Positions 1 to 5,330 of a stretch of DNA of 8,155 nucleotides are shown here, one piece after another. The position numbers and the translations under genes are program-made. Numbering within the stretch: the first letter of the stretch is position 1; every line of letters begins with the position of its first letter. This DNA comes from Acidobacteriota bacterium (GTDB lineage: Bacteria; Acidobacteriota; Terriglobia; Terriglobales; Acidobacteriaceae): the NCBI GenBank assembly GCA_021810815.1, contig JAJZHR010000090.1:1-8155 (forward strand), in the 5' to 3' direction. Below the pieces are notes generated by a model. The model was not told the DNA's origin. It saw nothing but the letters and a program-made list of their open reading frames with translations, and did not search any database.

Positions 1-285
1 GCCCGCGTCCACCGTGATCTCGCCCGCCATGTCGCTCTTGAACACGATGCTGCTGCCCGTCACGCGCTCCAACTGGCCGCTCAGTTGATCCCCATTCGTG
101 AAGATCAACACATCCGGCGCTGGCTTCGCCGGCGGCCCAGCCGGAGACGCGTGCGGCGGCTTTGACTTCGCCTCCGCCAGATTCTGGGCGTCGCATCGCG
201 CTGCCGAGGGAAGCATCGCAATCGCCAGCAGTCCAATCAAGATCCGGCGGGGAAGGGAAATGACCGTCAAAACATGCAAGCGCAT
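1..285 (-). CDS. Exported protein, possibly YdiY/DUF481-like (N-terminal fragment)
   Basis: This is the 5' end of a gene running off the left edge; 95 codons are present. The start ATG at 285 is preceded by an AGAAAGG ribosome binding site with a 6-nt spacer. Residues about 1-33 form a signal peptide, with basic residues (R2, R13, R14), a hydrophobic core (ILIGLLAIAML) and a likely signal peptidase I site near residues 29-33. Cys31 is preceded by Arg, so a lipoprotein site is unlikely. A Pro/Ala/Lys-rich linker spans about 40-57. It is followed by VLIFTNGDQLSGQLERV and a Val/Phe/Asp-rich beta segment, which resembles the small N-terminal domain placed before DUF481 beta-barrels in YdiY-like outer-membrane proteins. 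The barrel itself would lie outside the window, so the family call is tentative. Secretion is well supported. The gene is divergent from mqnC and probably unrelated to it in function. Confidence 0.7.
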   Translation of the reverse strand, partial: MRLHVLTVISLPRRILIGLLAIAMLPSAARCDAQNLAEAKSKPPHASPAGPPAKPAPDVLIFTNGDQLSGQLERVTGSSIVFKSDMAGEITVDAG

Positions 286-528
286 ACAAAACCTTTCTGG
301 AGGGGTGCATCGTTCGGAGTCATCTCGCGGCGAATACAAGCAGCCTCGTCGCGAACATTCAACCCGGCAGGGAAATCCAGCTTTGAAGGGGAAAGACTTC
401 AGCCGATCCATCAGGACTGCGTGCTGCCTGCGGCCTCTGGCGTAGACGGCTGGTGTTTCTTCCTCAATGCCACGTTTAGATGCGCCGCCAGCCCGGCATG
501 GTTCGCCAAGCTGCCGTAAAATAACGAT
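286..528. other. Divergent intergenic region between exported-protein gene and mqnC
   Basis: These 243 bp lie between two divergent genes and must carry both promoters. Reading frames here are short and not protein-like. The only confident elements are the ribosome binding site of the minus-strand gene at 292-298 and the TAAAAT box at 517-522 just before mqnC. I see no clear inverted repeat or operator. Confidence 0.5.
517..522 (+). promoter_or_regulatory. Possible -10 box (TAAAAT) for a leaderless mqnC transcript
   Basis: TAAAAT lies 6 nt before the mqnC ATG, and no Shine-Dalgarno sequence is visible in the 25 nt upstream. If this is the -10 element, transcription would start at or within a base or two of the ATG. 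No good -35 hexamer is seen at the expected spacing. The same layout recurs before thiS and before the gene at 5331. Confidence 0.4.
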
Positions 529-1575
529 ATGGGAATCACCCGCCAGCAGGGCCTGGACTATTTCGCCTCCGACGACTTGATCGGCCTCGGCATGGAGGCC
601 GACGCTCTGCGCCGCCGGCTGCACCCCGAGGGCGTCGTCACCTACATCATCGACCGCAACATCAACTACACCAATTTCTGCACGGAGTATTGCACCTTCT
701 GCGCCTTCTACCGGCCGCTCAAAGGCAAGCTGTCTGCTGAAGGCTACATCCTCGACGATGAGACGATCTTCGAGAAGATCCGTGAGACGGTCGAGATGGG
801 CGGCACCGGAATCCTGATGCAGGGCGGCCTCCACCCCGACCTGAAGATCGACTGGTTCGAGCGCCTCTTCAGCGGCATCAAACAGCGCTTTCCCCAGGTC
901 TGGCTGCACTGCCTGTCCTCCTCCGAAATCCTAGCCATCGCCGAGTACAGCGAACTCAGCCTCCACGACACCATCATGCGCCTCCGCGATGCCGGGCTGG
1001 ACTCCATCCCCGGCGGCGGCGCGGAGATTCTCGACGACGAAGTCCGCTTCAAGATCGCACGCCTCAAGTGCCGCACAGAGGACTGGCTCTCCGTCCATCG
1101 CACCGCCCACGCTCTCGGGATGCGCACCACCGCCACCATGATGTTCGGCGTCGGAGAAACCTTCGAGCACCGCATGAACCACTTCGAGCACGTGCGCCGC
1201 TTGCAGGAGGAGACGGGCGGATTCACCGCCTTCATCCCCTGGAGCTTCCAGCCGCACAACACCGCCCTCGGCGGACGCAAGTGGGACGAGGCCACCTCCG
1301 TCGAATACCTCAAAACACTGGCCATCGCGCGCCTCTACCTGGACAATATTGAGAACGTCCAGGCGAGCTGGGTCACCCAGGGCCTGAAGGTGCTGCAACT
1401 CGGCCTCCGCTTCGGCGGCAACGACGTCGGCTCCGTCATGCTGGAGGAGAACGTCGTCAAGGCGGCCGGAACCGCCAACAGCACCACCGAAGAAGAGCTG
1501 CGGCAGATCATCCGCGGCGCAGGCTTCAAACCCGTCCAGCGCGACACCCTCTACCGCACCATGTTCCTCAACTAA
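529..1575 (+). CDS. mqnC: Cyclic dehypoxanthinyl futalosine synthase (MqnC), radical SAM
   Basis: MqnC is a radical SAM enzyme of the futalosine route to menaquinone. It cyclises dehypoxanthine futalosine to its spiro cyclic form in the cytoplasm. The 348-residue protein is full length for the family. After a helical N-terminus it has GVVTYIIDRNINYTN, which leads into the CxxxCxxC cluster motif (Cys51, Cys55, Cys58; CTEYCTFC) that binds the [4Fe-4S] cluster. ILMQGGLHP (about 95-103) is the glycine-rich SAM-contact segment, and SIPGGGAEIL (about 159-168) and ATMMFGVGET (about 202-211) are family motifs. C-terminal FIPWSFQPHNT and QASWVTQGLKVLQLGL also match MqnC rather than the related MqnE. 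The start at 529 fits the usual N-terminal helix. The stop is 2 nt before atpZ, suggesting co-transcription with the ATP synthase genes. The organism therefore probably uses menaquinone as its respiratory quinone. Confidence 0.95.
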   Translation: MGITRQQGLDYFASDDLIGLGMEADALRRRLHPEGVVTYIIDRNINYTNFCTEYCTFCAFYRPLKGKLSAEGYILDDETIFEKIRETVEMGGTGILMQGGLHPDLKIDWFERLFSGIKQRFPQVWLHCLSSSEILAIAEYSELSLHDTIMRLRDAGLDSIPGGGAEILDDEVRFKIARLKCRTEDWLSVHRTAHALGMRTTATMMFGVGETFEHRMNHFEHVRRLQEETGGFTAFIPWSFQPHNTALGGRKWDEATSVEYLKTLAIARLYLDNIENVQASWVTQGLKVLQLGLRFGGNDVGSVMLEENVVKAAGTANSTTEEELRQIIRGAGFKPVQRDTLYRTMFLN

Positions 1576-1577
1576 GC

Positions 1578-1814
1578 ATGGCCGACAACAAAAAACAGCA
1601 CAGCGCATTGAAGGACTTCGCCAAGGCGGAGTCCATGGTGCAGCTCGCCATTGTGCTCCCCGTTGCTTGTGTCGTCGGCTGGTTTCTGGGCGGACTGATG
1701 GACCGCTGGCTGCATCAGCAGTGGATCTCCATCGTCGGAATCTTCGTCGGCGCGGTCGCAGGCCTCATCCAGATCTTCCGCGTCGCCAGCGGCTACATGA
1801 GGTCGAGCGATTGA
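1578..1814 (+). CDS. atpZ: AtpZ/AtpI-family F0F1 ATP synthase assembly protein
   Basis: A 78-residue inner-membrane protein with two transmembrane segments (about 21-41 and 48-67) after a short Lys-rich cytoplasmic N-terminus. The GWFLGGLMDRWL segment and the glycine-spaced second helix GIFVGAVAGLIQIFR match the AtpZ family (F0F1-ATPase gene 1 type), small proteins usually found at the start of ATP synthase operons. They are thought to help assemble the synthase or its c-ring. The ATG is 2 nt after the mqnC stop and no Shine-Dalgarno sequence is visible, so translation is probably coupled to mqnC. Its stop codon overlaps an alternative TTG start of the next gene. The position, directly ahead of subunits I, a and c, supports the call. 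Confidence 0.88.
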   Translation: MADNKKQHSALKDFAKAESMVQLAIVLPVACVVGWFLGGLMDRWLHQQWISIVGIFVGAVAGLIQIFRVASGYMRSSD

Positions 1815-1828
1815 GCGCGCCCCAGGCC

Positions 1829-2290
1829 ATGCGATCCACCGGAATGTCCGACTTCTCCGATGCCGACGCGAAGCGCACGCTGTGGCGGGCTCTGCGGCTG
1901 ATCGCCCTGGTGGTGCTCGTCGCCGCTCCTCTGGTCTGGTGGCGCGCAGGATGGCAGTCCGCTCTGCTGCTCGTCGTTGGAGCAGCCATCTCCGGCAGCG
2001 GACTCTTTGAATGGCTGCGGCTGATGACCGCCATCCTGGCGAGGATGGAAGTGGCCAGCCCAGCCGGGGAGAACGCCTCGCAGGCGTCCCAACCAGCCCC
2101 GAAAGCGCCCCGCCCGATGGCGCGCATCGTCTTCAGCTTCGTGCTCCGGATGATTGCCGCCCTGGCCGCGCTTTATGTTAGCCTAAGGTTTCTGGATGGT
2201 TCAGCTTATGCTCTGCTCGCAGGACTGGCCATGGGCGCACTGGCGCTTCTGGTGGAATCGCTCCGCCTGATGCGTTCCTGGGCCTCCTGA
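1829..2290 (+). CDS. atpI: ATP synthase subunit I (AtpI)
   Basis: A membrane protein of about 153 residues from the ATG at 1829. It has two hydrophobic hairpins: LIALVVLVAAPLVWW plus SALLLVVGAAISGSGLFEW, then, after a polar Ala/Pro-rich linker, IVFSFVLRMIAALAALYVSL plus YALLAGLAMGALALLVESL. The SG-containing glycine stretch, the basic residue entering the third helix and the place just before subunit a fit the ATP synthase I chain family, which assists c-ring assembly. The start is uncertain. ATG 1844 gives an N-terminus beginning MSDFSDADAK. TTG 1811 overlaps the atpZ stop and has GAGG 8 nt upstream. All three leave the membrane domain intact. The last codons and the stop lie inside a 16-bp tandem duplication (2279-2310). 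Confidence 0.82.
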   Translation: MRSTGMSDFSDADAKRTLWRALRLIALVVLVAAPLVWWRAGWQSALLLVVGAAISGSGLFEWLRLMTAILARMEVASPAGENASQASQPAPKAPRPMARIVFSFVLRMIAALAALYVSLRFLDGSAYALLAGLAMGALALLVESLRLMRSWAS

Positions 2291-2310
2291 GTTCTGGGCC
2301 TCCTGAGTTC
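2279..2310. repeat. Perfect 16-bp tandem duplication over the atpI stop
   Basis: TGGGCCTCCTGAGTTC occurs twice head to tail (2279-2294 and 2295-2310), and a third partial copy (TGGGG) follows. The first copy carries the last codons and the TGA stop of atpI. The second is wholly non-coding. It looks like a slippage-type duplication. Confidence 0.9.
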
Positions 2311-2354
2311 TGGGGCGTCCCTGAAACGTTTGCGTTGCTGCATTGAGGTTCATC

Positions 2355-2416
2355 TTTAGTATTGTCATCCTGTCATCCTGTTTAGTATCGTCATCCTGAG
2401 CGCAGCGAAGGACCTT
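2355..2416. repeat. Cluster of GTCATCCTG-type repeats ending in a dispersed-repeat motif
   Basis: TTTAGTATTGTCATCCTG (2355-2372) recurs with one change at 2381-2398, and an extra TCATCCTG sits between them (2373-2380). The last copy continues into AGCGCAGCGAAGGACCTT (2399-2416). The combined motif, GTCATCCTGAGCG followed by an AGCGAAGGA half, is familiar from memory as a short intergenic repeat scattered through many acidobacterial and other genomes. It lies in the 233-bp gap (2291-2523) between atpI and atpB, which otherwise holds no gene. Confidence 0.75.
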
Positions 2417-2523
2417 GCGGCTTGTCCACAGCCGCATGGAGTTCCCGGAAGCTCCGCTCCAATAAGAGCCACATATTCACCGCCCATTCGGGCCATCACT
2501 CGGATAACATCCGCCACGAGATC

Positions 2524-3255
2524 ATGCCTACACAGCTCTTCGTCACCGCGTTCCTGAATCAGCACTTCGGTGCGCTGACCACGCAATTCCTGCATGCCCT
2601 GCATGTGCAGCCCGCCTATCCTGAGGCGCCGATCACCAATGCCTTCGCCATGGAGCTGCTGGTCGCCATCGCTCTGCTCGCGTTTTTCGCGGTCATTCGC
2701 GCCAGCCTCAGTGTCGAGTCGCCCGGCCCGGTGCAGCACCTCGCCGAGCTGACGCACGAGTTCGTCGCCGACCAGAGCGACTCCATCATCGGCCACGGCT
2801 ATGAGCGCTTCATGCCCTACCTGGTGACGCTGTTCCTGTTCCTCCTGCTCTGCAACCTGCTCGGCCTGGTGCCCGGCTTTGAGGCGCCCACAGCGAACCC
2901 CGTTGTTCCGCTGGGCCTCGCCCTGGTCACGTTCCTCTACTACCACTACCACGGCATCCGCGTGAACAAGGCTGGCTACGTCAAGCAGTTCCTCGGGCCC
3001 GTTTGGTGGATTTCGCCGCTGATGCTGATCGTGGAAATCGTCTCCCACTTCGCGCGCATCCTCTCGCTCACAGTCCGTCTCTACGCGAACATGTACGCCG
3101 GCGAACTGCTCACGCTGGTCTTCTTCTCGCTCATTCCGATCGGTCTCCCGCTGGTCTTCATGGGCCTCCACTTCGGCGTCGCCATCATCCAGGCCTACGT
3201 CTTCATGCTGCTCACGATGATTTATCTGTCGCTCGCAACAGCGACCGAGCACTAG
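2524..3255 (+). CDS. atpB: F0F1 ATP synthase subunit a (AtpB)
   Basis: Subunit a forms the proton half-channels of F0 beside the c-ring in the inner membrane. The 243-residue protein is of usual length and has five to six hydrophobic segments. The key segment FARILSLTVRLYANMYAGELL holds the essential arginine (Arg185, equivalent to E. coli aArg210), Asn189 and Glu194 (equivalent to aAsn214 and aGlu219). The last helix contains QAYVFMLLTMIYLSLA, with Gln223 in the conserved position. ELTHEFVADQ and HGYERFMPYLVTLFLF are also family features. I chose ATG 2524 because its N-terminus, MPTQLFVTAFLNQHFGA, is protein-like; the in-frame extension from 2422 is not and runs back towards the repeat cluster. 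Only a weak GAG lies ahead of the start. Subunit c follows after 143 bp. Confidence 0.95.
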   Translation: MPTQLFVTAFLNQHFGALTTQFLHALHVQPAYPEAPITNAFAMELLVAIALLAFFAVIRASLSVESPGPVQHLAELTHEFVADQSDSIIGHGYERFMPYLVTLFLFLLLCNLLGLVPGFEAPTANPVVPLGLALVTFLYYHYHGIRVNKAGYVKQFLGPVWWISPLMLIVEIVSHFARILSLTVRLYANMYAGELLTLVFFSLIPIGLPLVFMGLHFGVAIIQAYVFMLLTMIYLSLATATEH

Positions 3256-3287
3256 AGCTTTCGTTTTTTGAGGGAATCGATTTATAT

Positions 3288-3313
3288 CCATGGGAGCAGC
3301 TTCCCGCCCATGG
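3288..3313 (+). other. Stem-loop in the atpB-atpE gap
   Basis: CCATGGG (3288-3294) and CCCATGG (3307-3313) form a perfect 7-bp stem with a 12-nt loop in the 143-bp gap between subunit a and subunit c. No T-tract follows, so it is not a typical terminator. It could stabilise or process the mRNA so that subunit c is made in excess. That role is inferred. Confidence 0.4.
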
Positions 3314-3386
3314 ACGAAGGCCAGCAGCGTGAGGGTGCCAGCACGGTGAGCATCAACCACCCACTGAGGGTCAATCTTAGGGAAGC

Positions 3387-3391
3387 AGGAG
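3387..3391 (+). promoter_or_regulatory. Strong ribosome binding site (AGGAG) of atpE
   Basis: AGGAG lies 7 nt before the atpE ATG, the best-placed Shine-Dalgarno sequence on the plus strand here. It contrasts with the weak or absent sites of mqnC, atpZ and atpB, and fits the need for many c subunits per enzyme. Confidence 0.75.
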
Positions 3392-3398
3392 CAAGACG

Positions 3399-3701
3399 AT
3401 GCGCAATCTACAGTACCTCTTCATGACGCTGGCGGCCCTCTTCCTGGCCTCGCCCGCATTTGCCCAGACGGGCGCAACCGCTTCCAACAGCCTCGTTCCG
3501 CTCGCCGCCGGCCTCTCCATGGCCATCGCCGCCGGACTCTGCGGCATGGGCCAGGGCAAGGCGACCGCCTCTGCCACTGAGGCTCTCGCGCGCAACCCCG
3601 GAGCGCGTCCTGCGCTGTTCCTCTTCTTCATCCTTGGCCTGGTCTTCATCGAGTCCCTCGCCCTCTTCACCTTCGCCATCATCTTCCTCAAGGTGAAATA
3701 G
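3399..3701 (+). CDS. atpE: F0F1 ATP synthase subunit c (AtpE)
   Basis: Subunit c is the proteolipid that forms the rotating ion-carrying ring of F0. The 100-residue protein is longer than E. coli AtpE (79) because of an extra N-terminus, MRNLQYLFMTLAALFLASPAFAQ, which looks like a cleavable signal peptide (Ala-Phe-Ala at 20-22). The core is a helical hairpin. Helix 1 has the alternating Gly/Ala pattern LAAGLSMAIAAGLCGMGQG. The polar loop carries Arg65-Asn66-Pro67 (the R-Q/N-P motif that contacts F1). Helix 2 carries the ion-binding carboxylate Glu85 in FIESLALF. Gln52 and Ser86 match two sodium-site ligands of Na+-type rings, but Leu87 and Phe90 replace the Thr and Tyr, so proton use is more likely. 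An AGGAG site precedes the ATG. No b or F1 genes follow; a terminator lies 78 bp downstream. Confidence 0.95.
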   Translation: MRNLQYLFMTLAALFLASPAFAQTGATASNSLVPLAAGLSMAIAAGLCGMGQGKATASATEALARNPGARPALFLFFILGLVFIESLALFTFAIIFLKVK

Positions 3702-3750
3702 TCCCGAGCGGACGGCGGAAAGCGGCTTTCCCCGCCCAAGCCGTCTGCTT

Positions 3751-3782
3751 CGCAAGACCGAGCACTCCGCAAGACCGGGCAC
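3751..3782. repeat. Short direct repeat CGCAAGACCGRGCAC x2
   Basis: Two copies, at 3751-3765 and 3768-3782, differ at one base. The second runs into the left arm of the atpE terminator. Confidence 0.7.
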
Positions 3783-3827
3783 CCCATCCTCGCGGCGCTT
3801 TTGCCGCAGGGTGGGGTGCTTTCTTGT
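3779..3827 (+). terminator. Intrinsic terminator after atpE
   Basis: A long GC-rich stem is formed by GCACCCCA/TGGGGTGC (3779-3786 with 3812-3819), extended inward by a T-G pair, CCT/AGG and GCGGC/GCCGC around a bulged C, with a GCTTTT loop. It is followed directly by TTTCTTGT. This is a convincing rho-independent terminator closing the mqnC-atpE transcription unit. Confidence 0.85.
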
Positions 3828-3833
3828 CACCGC

Positions 3834-3881
3834 CAGAACTCAAAAGGCATTCAGGTTTCCCTGAATGCCTTTTGAGTTCTG
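3834..3881. repeat. Perfect 22-bp inverted repeat (hairpin) upstream of thiS
   Basis: Arms 3834-3855 and 3860-3881 are exact reverse complements separated by the 4-nt loop TTTC. The element starts 6 nt after the T-tract of the atpE terminator and ends 15 nt before the thiS ATG, where it abuts and probably overlaps the thiS promoter. No T-tract follows on either strand. It could be an operator, an mRNA element or a small dispersed palindrome. It does not resemble a TPP riboswitch. Confidence 0.9.
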
Positions 3882-3882
3882 C

Positions 3883-3888
3883 TACGCT
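3883..3888 (+). promoter_or_regulatory. Possible -10 box (TACGCT) for a leaderless thiS transcript
   Basis: TACGCT lies 8 nt before the thiS ATG; an overlapping TAAATT is an alternative. There is no Shine-Dalgarno sequence between it and the ATG. The -35 region would fall in the right arm of the 22-bp inverted repeat. Confidence 0.4.
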
Positions 3889-3896
3889 AAATTTCT

Positions 3897-4154
3897 ATGC
3901 CTCTGGAACTCTCTTTGAACGGCCAGGCCCGCTCCTTTGAAACCCTCAGCTCCGGCTGCGCCCTCGACCAGTTTGTAGCCGAACTCGGCCTCAAAGCCGA
4001 CCGTGTAGCCGTCGAGCTGAACGGTGAAATCGTCCCTCGCTCCACCTGGCCCCAAACCGCCCTCGCCACCGGAGACAAGCTCGAACTGGTCCACTTCGTA
4101 GGCGGCGGCAGCAGCTCTCCAAGCCGCGACTCGCTCACAGCTCAAGGCTCATAG
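3897..4154 (+). CDS. thiS: Sulfur carrier protein ThiS with a C-terminal extension
   Basis: ThiS is a small ubiquitin-like protein that carries sulfur, as a C-terminal thiocarboxylate, to thiazole synthase ThiG in thiamine synthesis. The 85-residue product has the beta-grasp pattern: a strand at LELSLNGQ, a helix at ALDQFVAELGL, VAVELNGEIVPRSTW, and ALATGDKLELVHFVGGG. The last segment is the ThiS signature, and Gly69-Gly71 is the usual C-terminal tail. Here 14 more residues (72-85, Ser-rich, ending AQGS) follow before TAG. Because ThiF adenylates a terminal glycine, the extension would have to be removed, or the protein works differently, or the stop was lost recently. Length is otherwise normal (about 66-71 up to GGG). 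No thiG, thiF or thiO is adjacent. The gene is convergent with the oxidase gene. Confidence 0.88.
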   Translation: MPLELSLNGQARSFETLSSGCALDQFVAELGLKADRVAVELNGEIVPRSTWPQTALATGDKLELVHFVGGGSSSPSRDSLTAQGS

Positions 4155-4241
4155 CTCAAAGCCAGCTCCAGCCAACTCGCCCATCCGCTTCAGGTAGATT
4201 CGCCTGCCGCGGAAAGTCCGGTTACCCCACATATTGCAGCC

Positions 4242-5003
4242 TCACTGGAAAAAGACCAGCAGCCCGAACAGGAACACCCAGAAGATCCCCATGCAGTGCC
4301 AGTACCAGGCGGCGCAGTCCACCGCGATCTGCCGCGTCTCCATGCGCCGCAGCACGTACAGCGCAGCGATGGCCCATGCCAGAGCGAAGATGCCGATCAC
4401 CAGGTGCGCCGCATGCAGCCCCGTAATCAAATAGAAGAAGTGGCTGCTCGGGTTCGACTTGAAGTAGACTCCCTGCTGCGCCAACTGCTTCCATGCGATC
4501 CACTGCCCGGCCAGAAACATCCCGCCTAAAATTGTCGTCGCGCCAAGCCAGGGAAGGGCGCGACGGGCGGTCGGCTTGCCCAGGCCCAGCCATTCGTCCA
4601 TCACGTCCGTCTCGCGGAACATCTGCCGACGTGCCATCTCCATGGTCAGGCTGCTCAGGCCGATCACCAGCGTGTTCAGCCACAGCACCGGAGGAATCAG
4701 GATCGGGTGCCAGTCGTTGATGTAGTTGTTGTAGGCGTCGAAGTGGCCCGCCGTCTGCCGGACGAAGAAAGCGCTCACCAGCGCCATGAAGAACATCAGG
4801 TCGCCGGACAGGCCGAACAGCATGCCCAGGCGGTAGCGCACCAGCAGTTCGCGCGGCCCGCGCCTGCCAGGCGGCTGCTTGTCCCAATTCTCCCCGTCGC
4901 CGCCGCCGCCGGTCGGTCGGCGATCCACAGGCGGCCGACCGCCAAACCCCGGCTCTCTCCGTTCGGGCTCGACGTGCGTTCGTGGAGTGTAGGTGGCTGG
5001 CAT
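4242..5003 (-). CDS. coxC: Heme-copper (cytochrome c) oxidase subunit III
   Basis: This is a non-catalytic integral membrane subunit of the terminal oxidase that reduces O2 in the respiratory chain. From ATG 5003 it has 253 residues. The first 50 or so are hydrophilic and rich in Pro, Arg and Gly. Five transmembrane helices follow (about 57-81, 104-121, 150-170, 190-213, 234-252), the five-helix form common in bacteria. Family motifs are HFFYLITGLHAAHLVIGI in the fourth helix, with its paired His residues, and WYWHCMGIFWVFLF at the C-terminus. In the first helix the conserved Glu before MFF appears as Asp68 (GDLMFF). The start was chosen because GGAG lies 11 nt upstream; an in-frame ATG at 5060 would add 19 residues. 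No other oxidase subunit is in the window. A quinol-oxidase version of subunit III cannot be excluded. Confidence 0.9.
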   Translation of the reverse strand: MPATYTPRTHVEPERREPGFGGRPPVDRRPTGGGGDGENWDKQPPGRRGPRELLVRYRLGMLFGLSGDLMFFMALVSAFFVRQTAGHFDAYNNYINDWHPILIPPVLWLNTLVIGLSSLTMEMARRQMFRETDVMDEWLGLGKPTARRALPWLGATTILGGMFLAGQWIAWKQLAQQGVYFKSNPSSHFFYLITGLHAAHLVIGIFALAWAIAALYVLRRMETRQIAVDCAAWYWHCMGIFWVFLFGLLVFFQ

Positions 5004-5330
5004 GGGTGTGCTCGCTCCGCCGCTATAGAAAAGACTACTCCTCTTCGCTCGGAGTTTCATTCTGATCGCAAAGTCTCTTCCATCTGCGCGAACACCGTAC
5101 TCGCAGAGGCGCGATGGACGGTCATCCCGGCCAGAGGAGCAAGCTCTTCGTCGAGATGGCCCTTGCCGGCGCGGAGGAGCGAACCTGTAGCCTCTGGGCC
5201 GAGCGCCGCCCACTCCGGAGCCGCAGCCCCCGGGGATTTTCCATCAGATTTCCGCCCCTGCGCCGCGCTTTGGATCTGCTCTGCCAGCCTTGGCCCGGCA
5301 CATCCCTCCGCCGCTGCTAGACTAGCTTCC
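5004..5330. other. Gap between the oxidase gene and the 101-residue protein gene
   Basis: This 327-bp stretch must hold the promoters of two divergent genes. A GGAG (5015-5018) and a TATAG-containing box (near 5023-5030 on the minus strand) could serve the oxidase gene. TAGACT at 5318-5323 could serve the plus-strand gene. It is also spanned by an open frame on the minus strand, listed separately with low confidence. No clear hairpin or repeat is seen. Confidence 0.4.

Noticed and set aside
931..1608. A 225-codon minus-strand frame opposite mqnC
   Set aside because: It is wholly antisense to a gene with intact catalytic motifs, has no domain-like pattern, and arises from the high GC third-position bias of mqnC.
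2422..2523. An N-terminal extension of atpB by 34 residues from a TTG at 2422
   Set aside because: The added sequence is not hydrophobic or conserved-looking and adjoins the repeat cluster. The ATG at 2524 gives the standard subunit a length.
2365..3360. A 331-codon open frame on the minus strand opposite atpB
   Set aside because: The product is a low-complexity run of Glu, Asp, Arg, Gln and His, the usual mirror image of a GC-rich membrane-protein gene. The plus strand clearly encodes subunit a.
3310..3398. A small open frame starting at ATG 3310 between atpB and atpE
   Set aside because: No ribosome binding site, runs out of frame into atpE, and its ATG is part of the stem-loop arm.
3834..3896. 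TPP riboswitch ahead of thiS
   Set aside because: The stretch is too short and lacks the CUGAGA and ACC-UGAU-type conserved segments; it is a simple hairpin.
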